Source of the DNA: Rheinheimera lutimaris
GTDB lineage: Bacteria; Pseudomonadota; Gammaproteobacteria; Enterobacterales; Alteromonadaceae
Reading direction: 5' to 3'
Length of the DNA: 64,000 nucleotides
Assembly (NCBI RefSeq): GCF_013283795.1
Contig: NZ_JABSOD010000002.1
Span: 124,001 to 188,000, forward strand
The first letter of the stretch is position 1; each line of letters starts with the position of its first letter. Below the pieces are notes generated by a model. That model was not told where the DNA came from. It did not search any database and worked only from the letters and a program-made list of their open reading frames with translations. The translations under genes were made by a program, and so were the position numbers. This document shows, one piece after another, positions 26,701-34,161 of this stretch.

Positions 26701-26987
26701 CCGCTAACCGGCATAACGTAGACGTCGGTATTGTTATCATATGCCGCCGAGAAGGCAATCCAGTTGCCGTCGGGGGAGAATTTCGGGGCAAATTCGCTGG
26801 CCGCGTGGCTGGTAAGTTGGCGCGGGTTTTTGCCATCTTTATCGCTAAGCCAGATATCGCCGCCGTAAACAAAAGTAAGATGATCTGCTGAAATATCCGG
26901 CTGACGCAGCAAACGGGTGCCGTCAGCGGCAAAGGCAGAGCCGCTGGCCAGCGCGCAAAGCAGCGCAATATAACGTGGTTTAAACAT
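23733..26987 (-). CDS. Tricorn-like S41 protease, exported
   Basis: 1084 residues with a signal peptide (~1-20). Domain order follows tricorn protease: WD40-like/TolB-type beta-propellers built of repeated FSPDGNWIAF-type blades (~25-560), a helical core domain, a PDZ domain (~760-850, containing VPGAAAKAGDYLLAVNGREL), and a C-terminal S41 serine protease with the nucleophile at about Ser970 in DQDAGSGGDFLPW. A lysine/aspartate-rich linker lies near 545-565. It degrades peptides, here in the periplasm, unlike the cytosolic archaeal tricorn. AAGGA precedes the start. Together with the M1 and M28 peptidases it points to peptide feeding. Confidence 0.95.
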   Translation of the reverse strand: MFKPRYIALLCALASGSAFAADGTRLLRQPDISADHLTFVYGGDIWLSDKDGKNPRQLTSHAASEFAPKFSPDGNWIAFSAAYDNNTDVYVMPVSGGAANRLTFHPGADTVNGWSPDGKSVIFASNREIANSRSNQLYKISVTGGYPDKLMQAVAFEGDLSSDGKKLAYRPNNMAYSGASGWRLHRGGSTPPVWIIDLEKQQLEKIPHPNANEFNPFWLGDTVYFLSDRDNKAVNLFRYADKQVTQLTNSTDWDLRSAAGHGNSIVYEAGGYLHRFDVASGQSTPVRVDINSQSPQQRPQWKDAGKTLTAARLSATGQRVVVSARGDIFTVPVKDGSTRNLTQSSGVREFDGLWSPDGSKVAYISDAGNKHQLVLESQDGLSTAETFALSDTGYFNLLSFSPDGNLIAYHDNHLNLYVFNLKTKRSQKLDTSARRDGFKVSFSPDSRYLAYTVSAANYFSQIKLFDFNTNKANQITDGLSHADDPVFTQDYLYFTASVNTGPSQVGLDLSTRERPVRKAIYAYVLASDGKSPLLPKTGDEPLKKVDEKAAKKDKDDDKPAVKAVKIDLAWLQNRIIALPLAERNYDSLSVADDGALFYVERTQPGSSNEPPAQRSDNDGSLYRFDFEERKAELVKDSLAGYNLSNDGKKLLLVSAPDSLQVGDAKAKPDAKAVSLAQVRSFVDPAQEWQQIFNDAWRMQKEYFYDAKMHGIDWQAIYDKYQPMLKHVQRREDLNDVLVEMIAELQVGHNRIGGGDVHQEGSSKVGLLGADFTINNGKYQFKTVYQGDRWSPFLKAPLNVPGAAAKAGDYLLAVNGRELSANDNVFALLDNTLGKQVVLSIADNAKGLNRRNITIEPVANDSQLRLWHWVEQNRQLVAEKTDGKVAYVYLPNTADGGFYFFNRMFFAQTDKPAVILDERKNGGGQAANYITEILGRPFLSGWKDRDGLVFTTPGGGIYGPKTMLIDQDAGSGGDFLPWAFKRLELGKTIGTRTWGGLIGISANPNMIDGGFHVVPFFRFYTPDGEWRVENEGVAPDIEVELDPIAVNKGIDVQLERAIAHTLNELKANPPQDHSKAPAMPTKLGL

Positions 26988-27142
26988 GAGAATTCCTTGT
27001 TGTTCTGGTTCTGAATCGACAACAAGTAAAGCACAGTGTGTGCTGATGGCAAAACATCAGGTTGTAACAGTTGATGTCAAAACGGAATTTTTTGCGGCAT
27101 CAACGGTCAGAGCAATCAATATAAATACTCAGGGGCAAGATT

Positions 27143-27823
27143 ATGAATACCAAAGGGTTACTGGACCAGCTGTTTCAGCAGGGCTCGCAGTTACTGTCGG
27201 GCAACAGCGGTAGTGGTCAAAGCAGCGGTAGTGGTTTGGGTGGCTTGTTATCCGGTAAAACCGGCGCGGCCTTAGGCGGTGGGGCTCTGGGTTTACTGCT
27301 GGGCAGTAAAAAAGGCCGTAAAATGGGCGGTAAAATTTTAACTTATGGTGGTCTGGCGGCACTGGGTGTAGTGGCATATAAAGCGTACAGTAATTATCAG
27401 CAACAACAGGGCGCCAAAGTGTCACAGGCTGAGCCGCAAACCATTGACCGGTTACCGGCGCCACAAGCTGAACAGCACAGCCATGCTATTTTGCGCGCCA
27501 TTATCGGTGCTGCCAAAGCCGATGGTCATATTGATGATCGTGAGCGCGAGCTGATTGACAACGAAATTGCCCGCTTAACCAGCGATGGCCAGTTGCAGCG
27601 CTGGTTTGACACTGAGCTGAAAAAACCGCTGGACCCGGCAGAAATAGCCCAAAGTGCTACAACGCACGAAATGGCGGCGGAAATGTACCTGGCCAGCGTG
27701 CTGGTAGTGGATGAAGAAAATTTTATGGAACGCAGCTATTTAGCTGAGCTGGCACGCCAGTTAAAGCTGGAGCCGGCATTAAAAGCTGAGCTGGAGCAGC
27801 AAGCCAGGCAAGCGGCAGCTTAA
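27143..27823 (+). CDS. DUF533/TerB-like inner-membrane protein (YebE-like)
   Basis: 226 residues. A glycine/serine-rich N-terminus and a glycine-zipper hydrophobic segment (GAALGGGALGLLLGSKKGRK, then ILTYGGLAALGVVAYKAY) are followed by a TerB-like helical domain (AILRAIIGAAKADGHIDDRE ... VVDEENFMERSYLAELA). This is the layout of DUF533 proteins such as YebE, which respond to envelope stress in enterics. Function unknown. Divergent from the tricorn-like gene. Confidence 0.9.
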   Translation: MNTKGLLDQLFQQGSQLLSGNSGSGQSSGSGLGGLLSGKTGAALGGGALGLLLGSKKGRKMGGKILTYGGLAALGVVAYKAYSNYQQQQGAKVSQAEPQTIDRLPAPQAEQHSHAILRAIIGAAKADGHIDDRERELIDNEIARLTSDGQLQRWFDTELKKPLDPAEIAQSATTHEMAAEMYLASVLVVDEENFMERSYLAELARQLKLEPALKAELEQQARQAAA

Positions 27824-27957
27824 CAGCGCTGTGGCAAAGCCCGGCAACTAAATGACTATTTTTTTGGCGACGACTTGTGCTGTAACGCATTAGCGCCCAT
27901 TATGCCGTTACGCCGCCTTGCTTTGCATAGCGCGTGTAAAGGTAGCAATGAGGTGTT

Positions 27958-28275
27958 ATGCGTTGGCTGAGTAGTGTCGCCATACTGTTTTATCTGAGTT
28001 TATTGTGTACGCCGCAAGCCTTTGCCGTGCACGATGTACGCTTATCACCACTGGCTGACAGCCAACTTTATGCTATAGCACCAGCGCTGCCGCAACATCT
28101 GCTAAATACTGAAGCAGAGACTGATGATACGCCCCCCGCAGCGTTGTTACCTGCGCCGCTGGCTTTGGCGCAATACCACAGTGTCACCGTGGCCGCTACG
28201 GCAAAGCTGCAGCTGGCCAGCCACTTTCTTGTTAACCTTCAGGCGCGCGCGCCGCCATCTTTTTCTTCACGTTAA
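27958..28275 (+). CDS. Small exported protein of unknown function
   Basis: 105 residues with a signal peptide (cleavage after QAFA) and no family I recognise. The mature part is rich in Ala, Leu and Pro and ends PPSFSSR. AGG precedes the ATG. It lies directly upstream of secD, separated by a weak terminator-like hairpin at 28288-28312. Its position may be meaningful, but I cannot assign a role. Confidence 0.5.
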   Translation: MRWLSSVAILFYLSLLCTPQAFAVHDVRLSPLADSQLYAIAPALPQHLLNTEAETDDTPPAALLPAPLALAQYHSVTVAATAKLQLASHFLVNLQARAPPSFSSR

Positions 28276-28287
28276 ACATTAACGCTG

Positions 28288-28312
28288 CAGCGGCTTAGCC
28301 TGCTGTGTTTTT
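28288..28312 (+). terminator. Weak terminator-like hairpin
   Basis: CAGCGGC-TTA-GCC(T)GCTG forms a seven-pair stem with one bulged base, followed by TGTTTTT. It may partly separate the small exported-protein gene from secD. Confidence 0.4.
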
Positions 28313-28365
28313 GCTTACCCGGTATGGCACTGCTGCACCGGCCAAAGCGATGTGAAGGAACAACC

Positions 28366-30219
28366 ATGTTAAATAAAAACCCGTTATGGCGCTATATTCT
28401 GGTGTCAGGCTTACTGCTGCTGGCATTGCTGTATGCCTTGCCAAACTTATACCCGGAAGATCCTGCCTTGAATATCAGTGCCAGAGGCGGCGCTGTGGTC
28501 ACAGAGCAGCAACGCGCTGTGCTTGAACAACAGTTTGATCACGCCGGTATAGCGGCAAAATCAATGCTGCTGACAAACGGCCGTTTGCTGGTGCGTTTTA
28601 ACAGTACTGAACAGCAACTGCAGGCGCATGACATTGCCAACAAGCAGTTGGGCGATGGCTATATCACTGCGCTGAACCTGGCACCGGCTACGCCGGATTG
28701 GCTAAGCGCTATTGGCGCTACGCCGATGAAGCTGGGGTTGGATCTACGCGGTGGTGTGCATTTTTTACTGGCGGTGGATATTAACGCTGCGCTGGACAAA
28801 ACCCTCAATGATCTGGTGCCAACGCTGCGCAGCCAATTACGTGATGCGGGCATCCGTTATCGCAGCATTGAAGCCGATACTGCCGCAGGCCGGGTGCAGC
28901 TTGTGCTGCGCACTGCAGACGATGTCGTCACCGCAAAAGCGCTGATAGCGAAACAGGACCTTGGCTTACTGCTTACGCAAGGGCGTGATGACCTGAGTTT
29001 ACAACTTAGCCTGACTGAGCAGCGGGTAAAGGACATTCGCGATTATGCGCTGGAGCAAAATATCAGCATTATCCGCAACCGTATTAATGATATTGGTGTG
29101 GCTGAACCTTTGGTGCAGCGCCAGGGCGCAGATCGCATTGTGGTGCAGCTACCCGGCGTGCAAGACACGGCGCAGGCAAAAGAAATTCTGGGTGCTACCG
29201 CGTCGCTGGAGTTTCGCCTGGTCGATACCGACGGCGATATGGCCGCTGCCCTGGCCGGCAGAGTGCCGCCCGGCTCTGCGCTGTTTTACAGCCGGGATGG
29301 CCGGCCGTTATTACTGGAGCAACGCATTATGCTGACCGGCGACCATATCAGTAATGCCGCCGCCGGTTATGACGAATACAGCCGGCCGCAGGTGCTGATT
29401 AAGCTCGATGCCAAAGGCGGCGCTATGTTGTCGCAAGCCAGTAAAGATGCAGTGGGCCGGCGCATGGCATCGGTATTTACCGAGTACACTCCCGGCAGCG
29501 AGGTGGGGGCAGATGGCAACCGTATTTTAGTCAAGCGTCAGGAGGTGATTAACGATGCCACTATTACCACGCGCTTGGGACACGACTTTGCTATTACCGG
29601 TATCAGTACCCCGGCAGAAACGCAAAATTTGGCCACGTTATTACGGGCCGGGGCGCTGATAGCGCCGGTGCAAATCATAGAGGAGCGCAGTATAGGCCCA
29701 AGCCTGGGGCAGGAAAATATCGAGCTGGGGCTGACTGCTATTGGCTGGGGCATGGCGGCGGTACTGCTGTTTATGGCGTTGTATTACAAAGCTTTCGGCA
29801 TGGTGGCTAACCTTGCGCTGGTCGCCAACCTGGTGCTGATGGTCGGGGTAATGTCGATGATCCCGGGCGCGACGTTAACCCTGCCCGGTATGGCCGGTAT
29901 CGTGCTGACAGTGGGCATGGCAGTGGATGCCAATGTGCTTATTTTTGAGCGTATTCGGGAGGAGCTTGCAGAGGGGCGCTCTGTACAACAAGCCATACAT
30001 CTGGGCTACGACCGTGCCTTTGCTACCATCGCTGACTCGAACATTACCACCTTGTTGGTGGCGTTGGTGTTGTTTGGTATCGGTACCGGACCGGTAAAAG
30101 GCTTTGCCGTCACACTGGGAATAGGCATTTTGACGTCAATTTTTACCGCTGTGGTGGGGACACGTTTAATGGTTAATTTAATTTGGGGTGGCCGCCGTTT
30201 GCAGTCACTGCCGGTTTAA
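28366..30219 (+). CDS. secD: SecD, protein-export membrane subunit
   Basis: 617 residues from the ATG at 28366 (GGAA upstream; the longer frame from 28324 is unlikely). N-terminal membrane helix, large periplasmic P1 domain (LGLDLRGGVHFLLAVD motif at ~125-140, then the IIRNRINDIGVAEPLVQRQG region), and five more helices ending in the RND-type region with GMAVDANVLIFERIREEL and the TTLLVALVLFGIGTGPVKGFA segment. SecD works with SecF to pull exported proteins through SecYEG using the proton or sodium gradient. secF follows 10 bases later. yajC and tgt, the usual upstream neighbours, are missing, so this may be a second secDF set. Confidence 0.97.
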   Translation: MLNKNPLWRYILVSGLLLLALLYALPNLYPEDPALNISARGGAVVTEQQRAVLEQQFDHAGIAAKSMLLTNGRLLVRFNSTEQQLQAHDIANKQLGDGYITALNLAPATPDWLSAIGATPMKLGLDLRGGVHFLLAVDINAALDKTLNDLVPTLRSQLRDAGIRYRSIEADTAAGRVQLVLRTADDVVTAKALIAKQDLGLLLTQGRDDLSLQLSLTEQRVKDIRDYALEQNISIIRNRINDIGVAEPLVQRQGADRIVVQLPGVQDTAQAKEILGATASLEFRLVDTDGDMAAALAGRVPPGSALFYSRDGRPLLLEQRIMLTGDHISNAAAGYDEYSRPQVLIKLDAKGGAMLSQASKDAVGRRMASVFTEYTPGSEVGADGNRILVKRQEVINDATITTRLGHDFAITGISTPAETQNLATLLRAGALIAPVQIIEERSIGPSLGQENIELGLTAIGWGMAAVLLFMALYYKAFGMVANLALVANLVLMVGVMSMIPGATLTLPGMAGIVLTVGMAVDANVLIFERIREELAEGRSVQQAIHLGYDRAFATIADSNITTLLVALVLFGIGTGPVKGFAVTLGIGILTSIFTAVVGTRLMVNLIWGGRRLQSLPV

Positions 30220-30229
30220 GGAGCACGCT

Positions 30230-31171
30230 ATGCAAGTATTTTCTTTTAGCCGGCCACTGAATTTTATGCGGTTAAAATGGCCGGCGGTAGTGTTATCCGG
30301 CCTGTTGCTGCTGGGCTCAGTGCTGTCTTTTAGTTTCAACGGTATTAACTGGGGGCTGGACTTTACCGGTGGCACCGTAATTGAAGCCGGGTTTGCCCAA
30401 CCGGCAGATTTAGTTGCGGTAAGGCAAACGCTGGACAGCGCCGGTTATGGCGATGCGGTGGTGCAATTATTCGGCAGCAGCCGTGATGTATTGATTCGCA
30501 TACCGCTGCGAGCTGATGTTGCGCAGGCAGTGGTGGGCGATAGTGTATTGCAGGCATTGAATGCACAACAAACTGAGCCGGTCAGCATGCGCCGCGTCGA
30601 GTTTGTCGGCCCCAGTGTCGGCGAAGAGTTAAAACAAGACGGTGGCATGGCCATGTTAGTCGCGTTGATCGGCATTTTACTGTACGTGGCGATGCGCTTT
30701 GAGTGGCGTTTATCCGTCGGGGCGGTGGTAGCACTGGCACACGACGTTATTCTTACGCTGGGGCTGTTTTCTGTGTTGCAGCTCGAGTTTGATCTAACCG
30801 TACTGGCGGCCATTTTGGCGCTGATAGGCTATTCCATTAATGACACTATAGTGGTGTTTGACCGCATTCGTGAGAGTTTTCGCAAGCTACGTGATGCCGG
30901 TGCAGCAGAGGTGATTAACACCGCCATTACCTCAACACTTAACCGCACCGTAATCACCTCGCTGACCACAGTGTTGGTGTTAATAGTGCTGTTTTATCTG
31001 GGGGGCGCACTCATTCACGGCTTTGCCACAGCATTGCTGTTTGGTATTGCAGTGGGGACTTACTCGTCCATTTATGTGGCCAGCGCGATTGCAGAAATTC
31101 TTGGCATCAGCAGGGAAGATATGTTGCCACCGCCGCCGGTAGAGCAGGAAGAGCAGGATATCCGGGCTTAA
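30230..31171 (+). CDS. secF: SecF, protein-export membrane subunit
   Basis: 313 residues, start ATG 30230 right after AAGGAG. First helix, periplasmic domain with GINWGLDFTGGTVIEAGF, then five helices including the conserved LIGYSINDTIVVFDRIRE and NTAITSTLNRTVITSLTT segments. Partner of the SecD encoded just upstream. Full length; no anomalies. Confidence 0.97.
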   Translation: MQVFSFSRPLNFMRLKWPAVVLSGLLLLGSVLSFSFNGINWGLDFTGGTVIEAGFAQPADLVAVRQTLDSAGYGDAVVQLFGSSRDVLIRIPLRADVAQAVVGDSVLQALNAQQTEPVSMRRVEFVGPSVGEELKQDGGMAMLVALIGILLYVAMRFEWRLSVGAVVALAHDVILTLGLFSVLQLEFDLTVLAAILALIGYSINDTIVVFDRIRESFRKLRDAGAAEVINTAITSTLNRTVITSLTTVLVLIVLFYLGGALIHGFATALLFGIAVGTYSSIYVASAIAEILGISREDMLPPPPVEQEEQDIRA

Positions 31172-31221
31172 CCTTATCTCTGGTGCGCGGTTAACAGGGA
31201 TGTTGTGCACAGTTGACCCGG

Positions 31222-31250
31222 TGGCGCTGCCTTGTGCTAAGGTAGCGCCA
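31222..31250 (+). other. Long hairpin between secF and the Nramp gene
   Basis: TGGCGCT-G-CCTT / AAGG-T-AGCGCCA fold into an 11-pair stem with a single opposed mismatch and a 5-base loop. There is no T-run. A -35-like TTGACC at 31213 lies just before it, so it may overlap the promoter of the next gene. Confidence 0.45.
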
Positions 31251-31273
31251 TGCTTTCCGGTTAACTATTTAAT

Positions 31274-32539
31274 ATGACAATAAAAACCTCACGTTTTGGC
31301 CCTGCAACCTTAGTCACTGCGGCATTTATTGGCCCCGGCACCGTTATTACCGCCTCGCTGGCCGGCGCCAACTATGGTTATGCGCTGGTTTGGGCGCTGC
31401 TGTTCTCGGTATTTGCTACCATGGTGCTGCAGGAAATGGCGGCCAGGCTGGGTATTGTTACCGGCCGCGGGCTGGGCGAGAACCTGCGGGAGTTGTTACA
31501 GCATCCGCTGCTGCGCTGGCCGCTATTGCTGTTGGTTATTGCTGCTATTGTTGTGGGTAACAGCGCCTATCAGGGCGGCAATATAAGCGGCGCGGCGCTG
31601 GGCGCTGACGCCCTGTTTGGTGATATCGGCCTGATTAAAAGTTGGCATAATGCTGGCGGCATTAACCTGTGGGCGCTGTTGTTGGGCTTTATTGCCGCTA
31701 TGGTGCTGTGGTTTGGTCAGTATAAGCTGATTGAGCGTTGCCTGATTGTGTTGGTGCTGCTGATGAGCCTGGCCTTTATCGGCACTATGCTGCTGACACA
31801 GCCGGATATACCGGCGCTGCTCAAAGGTGCATTTTGGCCGCTTATTCCGCCGGGCGCCGTGCTAAGCGTAGTGGCACTGATAGGCACTACGGTAGTACCG
31901 TATTCGTTATTTCTGCACGCGGCGGCTGCGGCGCAAAAGTGGTCGCAGTCGCAAACAGCTACCCAAACGACGACGCAGCTGGCACTGCGTGCTTCGGCGC
32001 GCGACATTGCTGTGGCAATACCATTGGGCAGCTTAATCTCTATTGCCATAGTGTCCACTGCTGCCGCGGCGTTTTTTGGCCGCGAGCAAACCTTAGAAAA
32101 CGTAGCGCAATTGGCGCAGGCGCTGACGCCGTTATTCGGTAATGCGGCCACCTGGTGTCTGGCGCTGGGGCTGCTGGCAGCAGGGTTATCATCGGCTATT
32201 ACTGCACCATTGGCAGCCGCTTATGCGCTGACCGGCATTTTAGGTAAACCACTGGATTTAAAACAACCGCTGTTCCGGCTTACCTGGCTGGTTATTATCG
32301 TTTGTGGCGTAACGCTGGCGTCAATAGGTGTGAGGCCGCTGAAGGTTATTTGGTTTGCCCAGGTCGCTAATGGCATTTTACTGCCGCTGATTTGTCTGTG
32401 TTTATTGCTGGCGATGAATTACAGCCTGCCGGCGCCGTATAAAAACAGCCGCTGGCAAAATGTACTTGGGGTAGTGGTGTTACTGGTTAGCCTGATTTTA
32501 AGCGGCCGCAGTTTAGCGCTGGCATTTGCTTTGTTATAG
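31274..32539 (+). CDS. Nramp-family transporter with divergent metal-site motifs
   Basis: 421 residues and eleven-odd membrane helices; overall sequence (GANYGYALVWALLFSVFATM, QEMAARLGIVTGRGL) is clearly Nramp/SLC11. The metal-binding motifs are changed: helix 1 reads GPGT at 20-23 where canonical MntH has DPGN, and helix 6 reads VVPYS at 207-211 where MntH has the MPH motif. Loss of the Asp, Asn and Met ligands argues against ordinary Mn/Fe import. Relatives with GPGT exist in other bacteria as an outgroup clade. The cargo is unknown. Convergent with the GlgC-like gene, 11 bases apart. Confidence 0.88.
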   Translation: MTIKTSRFGPATLVTAAFIGPGTVITASLAGANYGYALVWALLFSVFATMVLQEMAARLGIVTGRGLGENLRELLQHPLLRWPLLLLVIAAIVVGNSAYQGGNISGAALGADALFGDIGLIKSWHNAGGINLWALLLGFIAAMVLWFGQYKLIERCLIVLVLLMSLAFIGTMLLTQPDIPALLKGAFWPLIPPGAVLSVVALIGTTVVPYSLFLHAAAAAQKWSQSQTATQTTTQLALRASARDIAVAIPLGSLISIAIVSTAAAAFFGREQTLENVAQLAQALTPLFGNAATWCLALGLLAAGLSSAITAPLAAAYALTGILGKPLDLKQPLFRLTWLVIIVCGVTLASIGVRPLKVIWFAQVANGILLPLICLCLLLAMNYSLPAPYKNSRWQNVLGVVVLLVSLILSGRSLALAFALL

Positions 32540-32550
32540 CCGCAGTAAGG

Positions 32551-33492
32551 TTACAGATACAGCGGATGCAAGCCATTGCGGCTTAAACGCTGTATTAAAC
32601 CAGGCGCAGTGCGCCGCTGCTTTATACTGCCGCTTGTCGCCAGTATTGGCCAACATTGTTCAGGCCCGTCCAGCCAGTCGGGGTGCTGCAATACGTCCAG
32701 CCGGCTGTGGAAATAGGCGGCTAAGGTACCGACATCACGCCAGTAATGCGGCAGGCTTTGCTCGCCTGGCAAGTGGTTGGTGCTAAAGTCATAAATGCCG
32801 GCCCGGCCCGCCTCAAAAAGTGCAGGTAGCAAATCATGGCCAAAATCACAGGGCGTGCCGGCATCAATTGTATCCAGCAGTTGATACAGGCTGCTGGCAT
32901 TAAACAGGTAATTACCCATCGACGCCAGAGCAAAGCCAGGCCGGCCGGGTATTTGTGGTACCGCCCCCTGCGGCTTTTCGATAAAGCCGGTAATATTAAA
33001 ATTGTTGTCGACGGCGAAAATACCAAACTGCCGTGCCTGCGCCAGCGGTACCGCAATAGCGGCAACGGTAACGGCGACCTTTTGCTGTTGGTGGACAGCC
33101 AGCATTTGGCGGTAATCCATTTTATACACATGGTCGGCACTTAATACGGCGATAACATCGGGCCGCAAATCGCGCACCTTAGCAAGTTCAGCTGCCACGG
33201 CACCGGCGGTGCCCTGTTGTAATTGCTCTGCTGCCTGACACAGCTGTAAGCCGCCGTCCCTGCCAAACAGCGGTTGCCACAGTTGTTGTATATGACGCTG
33301 CAGGCTGTCAGGTTTGTATTGCGTTAGTACCAGTAGTTGCTTAAAGCCGGAGTGCCACAGGTTGCTAAGTACAAAGTCGATAATACGCCGGCGCTGCACA
33401 AAGGTTAATGCCGGTTTGGCCTGCTTTAACGTTAATGGCTGCAGTCTTTTTCCGGCACCGCCGGCCAACACTATGCTAAGTACATTAGTCAT
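32551..33492 (-). CDS. Short GlgC-like nucleotidyltransferase
   Basis: 313 residues. The N-terminal nucleotidyltransferase fold is complete: LAGGAGKRLQPLTLKQAKPA (nucleotide loop), VLSADHVYKMDY (catalytic Asp), FIEKP (sugar-phosphate site) and PHYWRDVGTLAAYF. ADP-glucose pyrophosphorylases are about 420-430 residues and carry a C-terminal beta-helix for tetramer assembly and allosteric control; this one ends near LHPLYL where that domain would start. It may be an unregulated ADP-glucose synthase or a related enzyme. No other glycogen genes are nearby. GGAG precedes the start, and a perfect FNR box lies at 33552-33565. Confidence 0.8.
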   Translation of the reverse strand: MTNVLSIVLAGGAGKRLQPLTLKQAKPALTFVQRRRIIDFVLSNLWHSGFKQLLVLTQYKPDSLQRHIQQLWQPLFGRDGGLQLCQAAEQLQQGTAGAVAAELAKVRDLRPDVIAVLSADHVYKMDYRQMLAVHQQQKVAVTVAAIAVPLAQARQFGIFAVDNNFNITGFIEKPQGAVPQIPGRPGFALASMGNYLFNASSLYQLLDTIDAGTPCDFGHDLLPALFEAGRAGIYDFSTNHLPGEQSLPHYWRDVGTLAAYFHSRLDVLQHPDWLDGPEQCWPILATSGSIKQRRTAPGLIQRLSRNGLHPLYL

Positions 33493-33551
33493 GTTCAGGC
33501 TCCGCGCAAATGGCTTGGTTAATAAATGTACACCATGACGGGTGAAGCAGT

Positions 33552-33565
33552 TTGATATGTATCAA
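33552..33565 (-). promoter_or_regulatory. FNR/ANR box upstream of the GlgC-like gene
   Basis: TTGAT-ATGT-ATCAA is an exact match to the FNR consensus, and the palindrome extends one base on each side. On the - strand TACATT (33530-33525) is a fair -10, which places the box centre about 41 bases before the inferred transcript start, the classic activating position. Suggests induction at low oxygen. Confidence 0.7.
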
Positions 33566-33620
33566 ATGAAATTGTGATAATGCCAACAGCATCGCAAAAC
33601 GCTGCTGGCAACAAGCAGTA

Positions 33621-33977
33621 TTACTCGCCGATACGGGTTTTTATAACATCCACCAGCGCGGATGCTTCAAAGCCGTTGCCGGCGGCCCAGCCACTGTAAT
33701 CAAATTCGGCCAGGGTTTTTGACGGCATTTGTTTAACAATAAAAGAACCGCTTTCAAAGGCGTCGTGGCGGATAGCGAACTGCAGCATAGACTCGTTGTT
33801 GCATTTAATGCTGCTGTAGATATTACGCACGTTAAGTTTGTTTTCAGACAGGGTTTTGCGCAGCTGATTCCGGTTGTCCTCTTTTATATAGCCGCATAAA
33901 GTTTCTGCTATTTGTTCATCGGCCATTGCTGTGTTCATTACACACAGTGCTGCCAGGGTTAACACGACTTTTTTCAT
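33621..33977 (-). CDS. DUF3718-like exported protein
   Basis: 118 residues with a signal peptide (~1-19, cleaved after AMA). The mature part, LCGYIKEDNRNQLRKTLSEN, then VRNIYSSIKCNNESMLQFAI, resembles DUF3718, a small periplasmic family common in Shewanella and relatives, with two cysteines that could form a disulfide. Function unknown. GGAG precedes the start. Upstream of the GlgC-like gene on the same strand but separated by about 130 bases with its own FNR site. Confidence 0.65.
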   Translation of the reverse strand: MKKVVLTLAALCVMNTAMADEQIAETLCGYIKEDNRNQLRKTLSENKLNVRNIYSSIKCNNESMLQFAIRHDAFESGSFIVKQMPSKTLAEFDYSGWAAGNGFEASALVDVIKTRIGE

Positions 33978-34161
33978 AGTACTGCTCCGCGTAGTTTAGT
34001 GTCAGCTGAAGTATAGTCAGCGTAAAAAAAACTGCCTGCGGTGCAGTAACTTTATTTCTGTTTGATTATTTTCAGTTAGTTAGCATGGTTTTGCGGTAAC
34101 TGCGGCTATAATGGCGCAAGGTATCAGCGCAGTATGCTGAGGCAGATTTGCAGGAGAACAC

